Source: Tubiluchus corallicola (taxonomy: Eukaryota; Priapulida; Priapulimorpha; Priapulimorphida; Tubiluchidae). From it: a stretch of DNA of 20,000 nt. The stretch's first letter is position 1; every line of letters starts with the position of its first letter. Under the pieces are notes generated by a model. That model had not been told where the DNA came from. It searched no databases and saw nothing but the letters and a program-made list of their open reading frames with translations. Of the stretch, positions 1-20,000 are shown in pieces. The translations under genes were made by a program, and so were the position numbers. The stretch lies in assembly GCA_030141605.1 (NCBI GenBank), contig JAQGDQ010001910.1, positions 1 through 20,000 of the forward strand, written 5' to 3'.

Positions 1-380
1 CCCCTGTCAAAATTTGCGCCCCCCTGCAAAATCGGACAAATAATTTTTTTTGCAGTGAAAATTGCAGTTCGCATGTAATCATTTTCAATATGAATTAGAA
101 TTAGGTAAAAAAATGTTTGGTAGCTTCAGTGTATTATTTTCTTAAAACTTGTGTGTGATAAATTTCTGTAAATAACAATTTAGTTAGAGGCACATTAATA
201 ACGTTAGGTTAACTGAGAGTTAATTTTCTCATTATTGCTCTGTCCGCTACGCCGTCCTACACACATGCTAATTATAGGCCTGCATGCAGTATAAAAGGGG
301 TTAAAAATTGGCTTAACCATTATTTAACCACTTCGGATACCTCGCCCCCCCCCTGCTTGCCACATCTAGTTCCGCCCCTG
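1..380 (-). mobile_element. hAT-type MITE, left-arm copy (cut by window edge)
   Basis: This is the mirror image of the MITE at 1477-1889. The terminal motif CTAGTTCCGCCCCTG ends at 380, and the other end lies outside the window. It carries the same internal sequence as the right-arm copy with one substitution. Confidence 0.85.
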
Positions 381-450
381 CTCAAAATGGGCTATGAATG
401 AAGCTATGCTGATCTGCACCAGAAGAATATAGAAGTAAACAGTCACTCAC

Positions 451-480
451 CAGTATCACTAGCAGATACCAGGTAGACAT
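451..480 (-). CDS. Inverted second copy of signal-peptide exon 1
   Basis: Reading the minus strand, ATG at 480-478 opens the same ten codons (MSTWYLLVIL) as exon 1 of the + strand gene and is followed by the same GTGAGT donor. Every base matches the right-arm copy. A minus-strand transcript would leave the window, so whether it joins further exons (a head-to-head paralogue) cannot be seen. If the rest of the gene was not duplicated, this is an orphan first exon. Confidence 0.5.
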
Positions 481-582
481 CTTGTAATCACTGTGTGGAT
501 GTAATCACTAAAAGAACACAGAAACTACTGAGGACCGATTGTTGATAGTAAACAGAAATGCCATCAGATCGAAGTTGCAGGC

Positions 583-588
583 TTTATA
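583..588 (-). promoter_or_regulatory. Mirrored TATA box (left arm)
   Basis: TATAAA on the minus strand, the mirror of the box at 1269-1274 and at the same distance from the inverted exon 1 ATG. Confidence 0.45.
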
Positions 589-954
589 AGATCGAGAAAA
601 TAGGCTGCCCTAGAATTGAAACAGAAATTGAAGGGCTCGTATAGATGCATGGCCTCTGGGCAGCACTGCTGGACATGTTGACGGTCAGACATTTCATTGG
701 AATTTTTTCGCTAAACGCTTGTAATACCTTTCCCATAGCCGTGAACTAATTTTTCGATTTTATAACTGATTTCTGTTTAGCTGATATTTGAATCGACGCT
801 TGAACGCTGACCCAAATTCTATAAGCTATTTTATCGTTTTATTTATCAGCCCTACAGCATTGCATTTTCATTACTTTCGCTTAGCGTTGCAGCGATGTAG
901 GCCTATATTTTGAGACAGGCCTAACTTACCGCCCCCACGAGGTATTTACTACTT

Positions 955-987
955 AACCCTTTCATACCCGTTGTATCCCATGGTATA
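955..987. mobile_element. Solo end of the piggyBac-type MITE in the palindrome spacer
   Basis: TTAACCCTTTCATACCCGTT followed by GTATCCCATGG matches, in reverse complement, the 3' end of the MITEs at 13739-14071 and 5222-5550. Only about 33 bp are present, and they abut the inner edge of the right arm. Confidence 0.6.
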
Positions 988-1268
988 TGAAAATGCAATG
1001 CTGTAGGGCTGATAAATAAAACGATAAAATAGCTTATAGAATTTGGGTCAGCGTTCAAGCGTCGATTCAAATATCAGCTAAACAGAAATCAGTTATAAAA
1101 TCGAAAATTTAGTTCACGGCTGTGGGAAAGTATTACAAGCGTTTAGCGAAAAAATTCCAATGAAATGTCTGACCGTCAACATGTCCAGCAGTGCTGCCCA
1201 GAGGCCATGCATCTATACGAGCCCTTCAATTTCTGTTTCAATTCTAGGGCAGCCTATTTTCTCGATCT

Positions 1269-1274
1269 TATAAA
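1269..1274 (+). promoter_or_regulatory. TATA box of gene 1
   Basis: TATAAA lies 103 bp upstream of the exon 1 ATG. This spacing allows a transcription start near 1300-1325 (a TCAGTAG initiator-like word is at about 1326) and a 5' UTR of about 50-75 nt. The start site itself is inferred. Confidence 0.55.
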
Positions 1275-1376
1275 GCCTGCAACTTCGATCTGATGGCATT
1301 TCTGTTTACTATCAACAATCGGTCCTCAGTAGTTTCTGTGTTCTTTTAGTGATTACATCCACACAGTGATTACAAG

Positions 1377-12465
<11,089 letters not shown>

Positions 12466-12555
12466 TTCAGCATTTGGCTGGTAAAATGGTTCAAATCGGA
12501 TTTAGATTCGGCAGTGGCCATTGAATTTATTGGGTTATTAAACGGAAACAAATTT

Positions 12556-12561
12556 AATAAA
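12556..12561 (+). terminator. Poly(A) signal AATAAA for gene 1
   Basis: This is the first canonical AATAAA after the stop codon, 91 bp downstream. TG/TTTG-rich sequence follows. Confidence 0.5.
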
Positions 12562-13734
12562 TTTTGGTTCTTGTTCGAAAGATCAAACATGTGTAATTTC
12601 TGATGTAACTCATAAAAGGGAAAACTTATTGTACAAGACGGGAAATCTGGGCACATAGTGCACCATTCCCATTTCATTGGGAGCTAAGTAGAGGAAACCT
12701 TTGAACTGCATTCTTGCCATAGGTGGCTGGTAGATCTGTTTAATTTTATAATTATGTATTTAGTAACTCAAACTTGCTAATAACTACTGTACACTTGGAA
12801 CTGCTTATGTTCCATTGTTCCATTGCTTCGCTCCATACTCTCAGTTTTTAACTTTACTCACTAACCTTGGTCAAATTCCCCTGTTAATAAGACCCCATTT
12901 GAAACTACTACATATAATAATCCTAATTACTCAATAATTGTATTGTTTTGTTTAGATTTTGATATCCAACTTTATTATTCTTTTGTTTTCAGTTCTTTTT
13001 GGATAATTTGTATCATTTATACTGTTTTTATTATCATTTTTTCTTTTTTGTTTTTGTTATCTACAGCAACGCCGTTAATTTTTAATATACTAATCTAATT
13101 ATAAGACAGGGCAGGAGACTAGATGACCCTATGGTCCTTCCCTGCCCTGCTCCATGATTATAATTACTTAATATTTAAAAAACTTTTGATGTTAAACTAA
13201 TTTGACGTTTAGCCAGCATAGACATAGACATAGACATACAACATTTATTTTCTCCATGTCTATGCTGGCTAATTTTTGGGTAAGCCAATGATTTTTTTAT
13301 TTGGGTTCACCATCAGTCGATAAAATAACAAAACTCCCTTACAAAACTTTGAAAAAGGCTGTGCAGAATTGTTGAATATAAGCCAGAAGTGATTGGATTA
13401 GGTGGTTAATTGTTTATTCAAAAAAATAAAACACAAAGAGTAAATCGATCACGAAACCGCGAAGAGCAAATCAACGCACGCACAATCAATGCGGGAAATC
13501 TTTAATCGTACGAGCTAGAACATCACAACAAAGGTTTCATTTTCAGTAATACAGGTTTATAAAGCAGGTAAACGAGTCGAAAAGTTATTATTTAAACCTC
13601 AGATACCTATATTATATCCAGCATCGTGTGGAAAATTGACTAGTAACTAATGCATGATTAACTCTCGTTAGGGGTTCCAAGGAAAGTTGTAGTTCTTGTC
13701 CTAAACGTTCTGGATAGAAAGTTCTGAGTACCCT
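12562..13734. other. Intergenic AT-rich DNA with small hairpins
   Basis: No gene is seen. A 9-bp stem CAGGGCAGG/CCTGCCCTG lies at 13107-13115 and 13141-13149. A perfect 15-bp stem AGCCAGCATAGACAT/ATGTCTATGCTGGCT lies at 13211-13225 and 13256-13270, with CATAGA repeats between. The latter resembles a minus-strand retroposon tail. Confidence 0.55.
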
Positions 13735-13738
13735 TTAA

Positions 13739-14071
13739 CCCTTTCAGTCCCGACTTTTTTAAAAACACAACAAAAGCAAAAAATGAGCTTCATTTTGCAA
13801 CAGTTGATAATTTTTTAAAGTATTTAAGACATTTAGTATGCACGCTATGCTGATCTGTACAAAGTAGTCCCTAAAGTACTGTACCTTGCGGAGTTTTTTA
13901 TGCTATGTAGATTTTCTAGTTTGCCATTTTATCACCAATTTTAGTCTATTGTTATTGGCTTATATCAAAATAACTATTAACAGATCAAATAAATGTCAGT
14001 TTTAAAGTTTTATTAATTTTAAAGGCAGAAAATATTCTCATATCCCCCGGGATACAACGGGTATGAAAGGG
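13739..14071 (+). mobile_element. piggyBac-type MITE (copy 2, complete)
   Basis: 333 bp flanked by TTAA on both sides (13735-13738 and 14072-14075). It starts CCCTTTCAGTCCCGAC and ends GGGTATGAAAGGG, so the extreme termini CCCTTTCA/TGAAAGGG are inverted. It aligns with 5222-5550 over its whole length. Non-coding. Confidence 0.85.
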
Positions 14072-14149
14072 TTAAGGTCTATACTAACCGTTTCAAATAA
14101 TTGTAAAATAACCAAAAAAAGATTGTCATTTTGTCTTTAAACTAATGGT

Positions 14150-14300
14150 GCGTTCATACTAGCGAGTTTTCTGTCGTGAGTTTTCTCTCGGACAGCAAGC
14201 TCGCAAGTGTGAAATGCTTGGCGAGTTACTGTTGGCAAGTTGTTGTCCAACAGTTGCCGCGAGTTGGTTTCCTGCGAGTTACTGTCTAGTGTGAACGCCT
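14150..14300. mobile_element. Probable fold-back MITE remnant
   Basis: GCGTTCATACTAGCGAGTT near the left edge is partly complementary to CTAGTGTGAACGCC at about 14288-14301. GCGAGTTACT words recur. This matches the style of short elements with a GTGCGTTCACACTAGCGAG-type end. The boundaries are approximate. Confidence 0.4.
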
Positions 14301-14573
14301 CGACGAGTTACTCTCGGCACTTCTTGTCAGCTCGTGTTTGCTGTTGGAGAGTAACTCGCAGCATATTTACTCTTTATTCTGAATACGCCTTCGAGTTATT
14401 TGGCGGGAAAACTCTCTGCGCCGCAAGTCTCACGTCCAAGAAACTTGACATACTGTAGCCATTAACTTTGAGTCGTATTATACAATCTGAACGTAGCTTT
14501 AAAATTCCTATATATAATTCTGTGTTACAAAGTAGTTGAACAAACCTTTTCACAGTTTCGTTGTGCGCACGCG

Positions 14574-14638
14574 CAGGTCAAAGGTGAAGTGTACCACAGC
14601 AACGCGTCTTAGCTACAACAGTCACGTGGCATATGAGT
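14574..14638. promoter_or_regulatory. Motif cluster: NRF1 site, DR1 element, E-box
   Basis: TGCGCACGCGCA (14574-14585) matches the NRF1 consensus in full. AGGTCA-A-AGGTGA (14585-14597) is a DR1 nuclear-receptor element overlapping it by one base. CACGTG (14633-14638) is an E-box. The cluster stands out as locally CpG-containing in AT-rich DNA. No adjacent gene is recognised. Confidence 0.4.
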
Positions 14639-15926
14639 AAAGCAAAGCCTAGTTGAGTAACGTCAGTTGTTTTTCGTGGACTTTTCTTAATTATCCATTA
14701 GTCTATGTGGAATCTTGCTTAGGAACAAGAAAAAAATGAACTATAGCTTCCATTTTTTATATTACCATTATAATAGCATGGCCTGCGAGCCGTTGTCAAG
14801 TGTACACAAATGTGTTGTCTGGTACACATAACCTTTGACCTTTCCACGATCATCATCAATCACTGGAACTGTGAAAATTCTTTTTAATTTCACTAATTAG
14901 ATTATCTAACATAGGACAATCTAACAAGCCCTGCTTTTTGATTGCCCGCAACACATTTACCTTCGTATATAGGTGAACAGTGTTTGAGGCTTTTCCTGTG
15001 CAGTATTTCTTATTTGTATTATGTTCATTGTAGGCCCTTTCACTAGATATTGTACATGAAACATATTGTACACGATATAGTAAATGTGTCATGTGAAATT
15101 AATGACTTATGAATGCCAGAATCCTTTTAATTTCGTGGGTGTGTCAAACTCATTAAAGGTTGACATTCTATAAACATTGTTCCTATATATTATTACTATT
15201 ATTTTATTGTTACTATTATTGTTTATTACATGCATGAAACGTAAAATAATGTAGTTTTTTGTTATCATTTAATTGTTTAAAAAACAGTTAGATATCACCC
15301 TATTATGATATCAGGAGAAAAGACTGATTAGTGGTTTAACATAATCAATGGGTTTCGACTTGTTCACATTAAAGCAGTACAGCTTGTTAGAACATTTTTG
15401 TTTTGATGCATAAACAATGAAACTGCAAACTCATTAACTGCAAAAAGTGAGAAAACCTTGTCATTTTCATCTGAATTTGCTATTATCATGACGTCAGCAG
15501 CTTGTGTGAAGCGAATCGTTCCGTTGCTGCATTTGTAGAATGTTCTCGAGTGGCGGAATGATGTCAGCCATAATTGACATTAATTTTACACTTTTATTCT
15601 TGCAGTTCGTTCTATTTCTGACAGAATATCGGAAAAATATTTTTCAGTAATTGCAACAACTGTGATAGTAGTAAAATATGAAGTCTTTTTACTGTGTTGC
15701 TTGATTATAGAATCTGCCAATGATAAATGCTAAATTAATGAAAATAATAATACTATTTTTATATTACGCATTTTGGTCCAAAAACAATATTTGGCTCATT
15801 TGCGTTGTTCGAAGTTAATGTATGTATTATAACCCTGAATTAGCATAATTGTTTTTACATTAAATTTTATTCTGACTTTGTTAAAGCGGTGTTAATCGAC
15901 ACTATAATTGTTTTAAAGTTCACTGT
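14639..15926. other. Intergenic AT-rich DNA, one weak minus-strand ORF
   Basis: A 78-codon minus frame (15092-14856) contains NTVHLYTKVNVLRAIKKQGL, which looks more protein-like than chance, but no family is recognised and no splice structure is certain. I see nothing else. Confidence 0.35.
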
Positions 15927-15930
15927 TTGA

Positions 15931-16378
15931 CAGTGCATATGTACAGATACCTACTGTACAGTGCATACGTACAGATACCTACTGTACAGTGCATACGTAC
16001 AGATACCTACTGTACAGTGCATACGTACAGATACTTACTGTACAGTGCATACGTAGAGATACTTACTGTACAATGCATACGTACAGATACCTGCTGTACA
16101 GTGCATACGTAGAGATACTTACTGTACAATGCATACGTACAGATACCTGCTGTACAGTGCATACGTACAGATACTTACTGTACAGTGCATACGCACAGAT
16201 ACCTACTGTACAGTGCATATGTACAGATACCTACTGTACAGTGCATATGTACAAATACTTACTGTACAGAGCATACGTCCAGATACTTACTGTACAGTGC
16301 ATATGTACAGATACCTACTGTACAGTACATGCGTACAGATACCTACTGTACAGTGCATACGTACAGATACTTACTGTA
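15931..16378 (+). repeat. 28-bp tandem array, exactly 16 copies
   Basis: The unit CAGTGCATACGTACAGATAC plus CTACTGTA repeats 16 times without an indel (448 bp). Copies 5-6 (16043-16098) are identical to copies 7-8 (16099-16154), a 56-bp higher-order duplication. Since 28 is not a multiple of three and the unit has no stop in any + frame, long frames arise by chance. There are no spacers, so it is not a CRISPR. Confidence 0.97.
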
Positions 16379-16572
16379 GTTAAATTGTTTGTTATTGCAG
16401 TAATAAAATTATCATGAATTGCATAAAATATTTTACGTTGTATTTATTGCGTTGTCTTATGCGACGAACTATCCATTCTTCGTTTTGGAAGGGCAAATTG
16501 TTGGCCTGAGTCAAACTAGGCCGTATCTGCTTGTGGGGAACCTACTACACAACGTGGTGACATTATAGTGTA

Positions 16573-16660
16573 CAGTAAGTCCTCACTTAACGACTCCCCG
16601 TTCAGCGATGTTTCGTTTTAACGACGCTGTTTTGCTTTGCATAAAGTCAATTCTTATTTT
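16573..16660 (+). mobile_element. Tigger/pogo-like terminal fragment
   Basis: After TA, the sequence CAGTAAGTCCTCACTTAACG followed by TTCAGCGATGTTTCGTTTTAACGACG resembles the terminal repeats of pogo/Tigger-type mariner elements. No matching second end was found. Confidence 0.5.
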
Positions 16661-16797
16661 ATCAACACCATTTTTACTTAATTTGATGCCTAAGACAGTA
16701 CACATTGCATTATTCTGTTCTACAAATACACTCGTTGTTGTGGAGATCGCTGGCATCTATTAGAATTAAATAGAAGATTGGAGGCTTCATTTTTATA

Positions 16798-17241
16798 CAA
16801 TCATACCTGTGTTGTCGAACGTCTCCGTACTCGTACAAATCGGTTTTCGACCAGAATATTCAAGCTGAAATTGTCTCTACTCTCGACCAGAATTTCGGTA
16901 CTCGACCAACCGCCAAACACGTGATGAACGCATGCACGGCGAGCCGAGTAGAGCCCGAGAGTAACCGATCATGCCCGAGAGTAGTCACTCACAAGATTTG
17001 AATCGCCTAACATCGCTAAGTGCTTTCTGTGCTTAGTTTTCTCCACTTTTTCATGCAGGAATAATTATGTTTTTCGTATCAATTATATCATATCTACTGT
17101 TTGAATAAACATTTTGGCATTATTATATTTTGTTTTAGTAATACTTTACAGTTTATTTGGTGCTTGAAAATGGATTATTTGCTTTTACATTATTTCTTAT
17201 GGGAATAAATGATTCGGTTCTCAAGCAAATCGGTTTCAGTG
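16798..17241. mobile_element. Second Tigger/pogo-like non-autonomous remnant
   Basis: The left part has CGTACTCGTACAAATCGGTTT and TCGACCAG words. The right part has TTCTTATGGGAATAAATGATT, CGGTTCTCAAGCAAATCGG and TTTCAGTG. The two ends are partly inverted repeats of each other (ACAAATCGGTTTTC type). No ORF is present. The ends are approximate. Confidence 0.5.
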
Positions 17242-17288
17242 GTTGTTTGTGTCGTGATGTCGTTGCTGGTGGTGGTTTGTGTCTTCAG

Positions 17289-18285
17289 TGATGTTCGCTT
17301 GCCTTCTGGTCGTTTGTTTATGGTGTGTTGATGTCGTGTTGTCTTTAGTGAGGCATCTTCTAGTGGTGGTTTATGTCACGTTGTCTAAAGTGCTGTTGGT
17401 TTGTCTTCTGGTCGTGGTTTGTGTCGTGTTGTCTTTAGTGTTGCATCTTCTAGTGGTGGTTTGTGTCACGTTGTCTACAGTGCTGTTGGTTTGCCTTCTG
17501 GTAGTGGTTTGTGTCGTGTTGTCTACAGTGCTGTTGGTTTGTCTTCTGGTCGTGGTTTGTGTCGTGTTGTCTTTAGTGTTGCATCTTCTAGTGGTGGTTT
17601 ATGTTACGTTGTCTACAGTGCTGTTGGTTTGTCTTCTGGTCGTGGTTTGTGTCGTGTTGTCTTTAGTGTTGCATCTTCTAGTGGTGGTTTGTGTCACGTT
17701 GTCTACAGTGCTGTTGGTTTGTCTTCTGGTAGTGGTTTGTGTCGTGTTGTCTACAGTGCTGCATCTTCTAGTGGAGGTTTATGTCACGTTGTCTACATTG
17801 ATGTTGGTTTGTCTTCTGGTAATGGTTTGTGTCGTGTTGTCTTTAGTGTTGCATCTTCTAGTGGTGGTTTATGTTACGTTGTCTACATTGATGTTGGTTT
17901 GTCTTCTGGTAATGGTTTGTGTCGTGTTGTCTACAGTGCTGTTGGTTTGTCTTCTGGTCGTGGTTTGTGTCGTGTTGTCTTTAGTGTTGCATCTTCTAGT
18001 GGTGGTTTATGTCACGTGGTCTACAGTGCTGTTGGTTTGTCTTCTGGTCGTGGTTTGTGTTGTGTTGTCTTTAGTGCTGCATCTTCTAGTGGTGGTTTAT
18101 GTCACGTTGTCTACATTGACGTTTGTTTGTCTTCTGGTAATGGTTTGTGTCGTGTTGTCTACAGTGCTGTTGGTTTGTCTTCTGGTAGTGGTTTGTGTCG
18201 TGTTGTCTTTAGTGTTGCATCTTCTAGTGGTGGTTTATGTCACGTGGTCTACAGTGCTGTTGATTTGTCTTCTTGTTGTGTCAAC
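17289..18285 (+). repeat. 48/42-bp compound minisatellite next to GPCR 3' end
   Basis: Between 17391 and 18254 there are exactly 11 A units (48 bp, TGCTGTTGGTTTGTCTTCTG...) and 8 B units (42 bp, TGTTGCATCTTCTAGTGG...), with no indel, in the order ABAABABABABAABABAAB. Diverged 60- and 42-bp units precede (17289-17390) and a partial unit follows. All unit lengths are multiples of three, so two + frames stay open for about 345 codons. On the minus strand it would lie in the GPCR 3' UTR or downstream. Confidence 0.95.
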
Positions 18286-18293
18286 TTTTTTCA

Positions 18294-19172
18294 TCACCCA
18301 CCTTCATTTTTCCTAAATAAAAGCTTTTTGAAGCTCATTTTAAATTCTCTGCTTGAGAATGCATATATAACTGGATTAACGGCACTATTGGCGAAGCCGA
18401 GCGCAAATAGAATACTCGAAGCTTCGTGGGTCCATGCATAATAATCTGTACAATAACCCCAGGTTTCGTACACATACGCAGGTCCCCAGCAGAGGACAAA
18501 AGCGAAGGTGACAATGGCTAGGGTTTTTGTTGCCTTCGTTTGAACCACGCTTGTGTTGCCTCCTTGGCTTTGGCTGTGAATCTGCAGGACTTGCTTCCTT
18601 GCGATTCTCCAGATCAACGCATACAAGACAAAGATCACGAGCATCGGCAAGCAGAAGGCTATAATGACGTCGGATATCATCACGTTGAACATGCCATACA
18701 TATCTGTCAACACACAGACAACACTTGCCTCAGCAATGGCGATGAACCAGATGAACCAAAGTGCCACAATGATGGCAGTCTTGGTCACAACAACTGAGTA
18801 CTTGAATGGATAGGTGACACCTACGTATCTTTCAGCAGCAATTACACACAAGTGAAATGCACTCGCATTTACCATTGCGTACATGAAACTGCACCTTATC
18901 ACCGGGAACACTGTGTCACCGTGAAGGGCTTGTTGACTGAACAATCCTGCAATCTCAATCGGTGAAAAAAAACCAACTGCTAAATCTGTTATGGCCAGCG
19001 AGGCAATAAGAGCGTTAGTTTTTGTTTGTAAAATCGGATATTTGTAGATTGCGATCAACACTAAGAGATTTCCCGGGATTATAAGGATAAGTGACAATCC
19101 ATAAATAAAGACTGTCACTATAAGTCCACGTTTCTCTAAATTGGCCCAGTCACTTGTTGTATGATTTAACAT
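18294..19172 (-). CDS. Class A (rhodopsin-like) G-protein-coupled receptor, orphan, single exon
   Basis: 292 residues with seven hydrophobic helices. Landmarks: N-glycosylation sequon NHT (3-5); GN in TM1 (N35); LAITD in TM2 (D63); ERY at the end of TM3 (114-116); Trp in TM4 (W139 or W142); Pro in TM5 (P176); CWGP in TM6 (228-231); NPVIY in TM7 (266-270); then amphipathic helix 8 (SSREFKMSFKKLL). Extracellular loop 2 and intracellular loop 3 are short. TM3 has Met where aminergic receptors have Asp, so an amine ligand is unlikely. An in-frame TAA 19-21 bases upstream fixes the start. The intact frame suggests a working receptor. Ligand unknown. The short loops recall the melanocortin/adenosine/lipid receptor cluster, tentatively. 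Confidence 0.93.
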   Translation of the reverse strand: MLNHTTSDWANLEKRGLIVTVFIYGLSLILIIPGNLLVLIAIYKYPILQTKTNALIASLAITDLAVGFFSPIEIAGLFSQQALHGDTVFPVIRCSFMYAMVNASAFHLCVIAAERYVGVTYPFKYSVVVTKTAIIVALWFIWFIAIAEASVVCVLTDMYGMFNVMISDVIIAFCLPMLVIFVLYALIWRIARKQVLQIHSQSQGGNTSVVQTKATKTLAIVTFAFVLCWGPAYVYETWGYCTDYYAWTHEASSILFALGFANSAVNPVIYAFSSREFKMSFKKLLFRKNEGG

Positions 19173-19448
19173 GTTAATTGTATCATTAACTTAATTAGTG
19201 AAATCGGAAAAATGTAGTCCTAAATGAGAGCCGCGTAGATGAAAAAGTCATTAGTTTTGTTGTCATTATTGTTTTCAGAACGTTCGCTGCACTTAGCTTC
19301 AAACATGTCGCGAAAATGCGAAATAAACTTCTCCCCTTTCAAATCGTTAAGCTTCTTTTTGCGAAATGCAGCTAAAAACCTGCAGTTTAAATTATCACCA
19401 TCGCCATTACGACTTCCAAAACGGCACTCCGCAAATTTTGCATTAATA

Positions 19449-19546
19449 GTCGAGCCAACACTTCTGCGCATGCGCTAGCACACTGCCGCGGCTAGCAGTC
19501 GAGCCAACACTTCGGCGCATGCGCTACCTCTCTGCCGCTATCACGG
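19449..19546. repeat. 49-bp tandem duplication with two NRF1-like palindromes
   Basis: AGTCGAGCCAACACTTC begins at 19448 and again at 19497. Each copy carries the palindrome GCGCATGCGC (19466-19475 and 19515-19524), close to the NRF1 consensus. The pair lies 290-350 bp upstream of the GPCR start codon and may be part of its promoter. Confidence 0.7.
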
Positions 19547-20000
19547 TGATGAATCGTTTGTCTCAGAGAACATAATTTGCTCAGCTACCGTGATACTGGT
19601 GATTAGAGTTTGGCAGTAAAGTGCTGCATATCTACCCATTCCATCCTAATTACCTTCCATATAACATGGGCAATATGATATTTATACTATCCAACAATTC
19701 GAGCAAATGTATTATTAGCGTTGCTGTTAGGTGCGCTATAAAACAATTACAACTTGATTCAATTACCTGGAACTGTCTTTCTCATTTTTGAAGATGAACC
19801 ATACAAGAGAGAATCGTGGAGTTTACGGTCTCATTGTATATGAGATGCTTGTAGGGCAGGGCTTGACCACTCCAGATGGCAATGACCACCAGCTGATGCA
19901 CATCTTCATAGTATTTAAGCCTGCCGAAGACATTGACTAAGTAAGACACTCAGTGTGTTGTACTAAAGCTAGGAAAGTTTTAATATAAAAATTCTTATTT
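19547..20000. other. Upstream DNA of the GPCR, no feature seen
   Basis: No ORF, RNA or recognisable repeat. A short stretch near 19850-19940 has fewer stops, but no family is recognised. Confidence 0.4.

Noticed and set aside
14240-14458. 72-codon + ORF
   Set aside because: Overlaps the fold-back MITE remnant and its repeated GAGTTACT words.
15931-16378. CRISPR-like array
   Set aside because: Repeats are contiguous with no unique spacers, and the DNA is animal.
15927-16417. Overlapping + frames of up to 142 codons in the 28-bp array
   Set aside because: The unit has no stop in any + frame and its length shifts frame each time, so openness is automatic. No start context or splice signals support it.
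17279-18441. Two 345-codon + frames in the minisatellite as protein genes
   Set aside because: One relies on a non-ATG start and the other runs into antisense GPCR sequence. Unit variants change residues in both frames without synonymous bias. Kept only as a finding.
18540-18797. Plus-strand ORF of 85 codons
   Set aside because: Antisense shadow of the GPCR.
19220-19478. Overlapping small ORFs on both strands upstream of the GPCR
   Set aside because: Mutually antisense, no domain, and within the probable promoter region.

Overview
This is animal nuclear DNA. It is AT-rich and has spliced genes with GT-AG introns, decayed non-LTR retrotransposons, hAT- and piggyBac-type MITEs, long (GA)n tracts and minisatellites. 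The repeat style (frequent TAGGCCTA-like words, many short DNA transposons, a Penelope-like repeat) suggests a marine invertebrate. I cannot assign the phylum with confidence.

Two genes are supported. Gene 1 (+ strand, 1377-12465, seven coding exons, 364 codons) encodes a secreted protein: a signal peptide, one pentraxin/laminin-G-like jelly-roll domain, a Cys-containing linker and a 74-residue Gly/Asn/Tyr/Ser-rich tail. All exon phases match and the frame is intact. Gene 2 (- strand, 19172-18294, one exon, 292 codons) is an intact class A (rhodopsin-like) GPCR. The two genes converge, and nothing in the sequence links their functions.

Layout. 1-1889: a near-perfect inverted duplication (arms of about 870 bp, 117-bp spacer) that carries gene 1's promoter and signal-peptide exon in both arms, head to head. 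1407-12132: gene 1 introns, filled with hAT MITEs (some with target-site duplications), a CT/GA-carrying MITE in two orientations, a 0.7-kb GA tract, a piggyBac-type MITE, a nested insertion, two RT fragments, a tRNA-like sequence and a Penelope-like inverted repeat with hammerhead-ribozyme-like cores. 12466-15930: intergenic DNA with a second piggyBac-type MITE and a small CpG-containing motif cluster. 15931-16378: 16 exact-length copies of a 28-bp repeat. 16573-17241: Tigger/pogo-like remnants. 17289-18285: a 48/42-bp minisatellite that abuts the GPCR stop codon. 18294-19172: the GPCR. 19449-19546: a 49-bp duplication with two NRF1-like sites upstream of it.

Most notable are the palindromic promoter/first-exon duplication, the complementary CT and GA tracts that flank exon 3 (and, with an inverted MITE pair, exons 3-5) in one pre-mRNA, and the paired hammerhead-like motifs.
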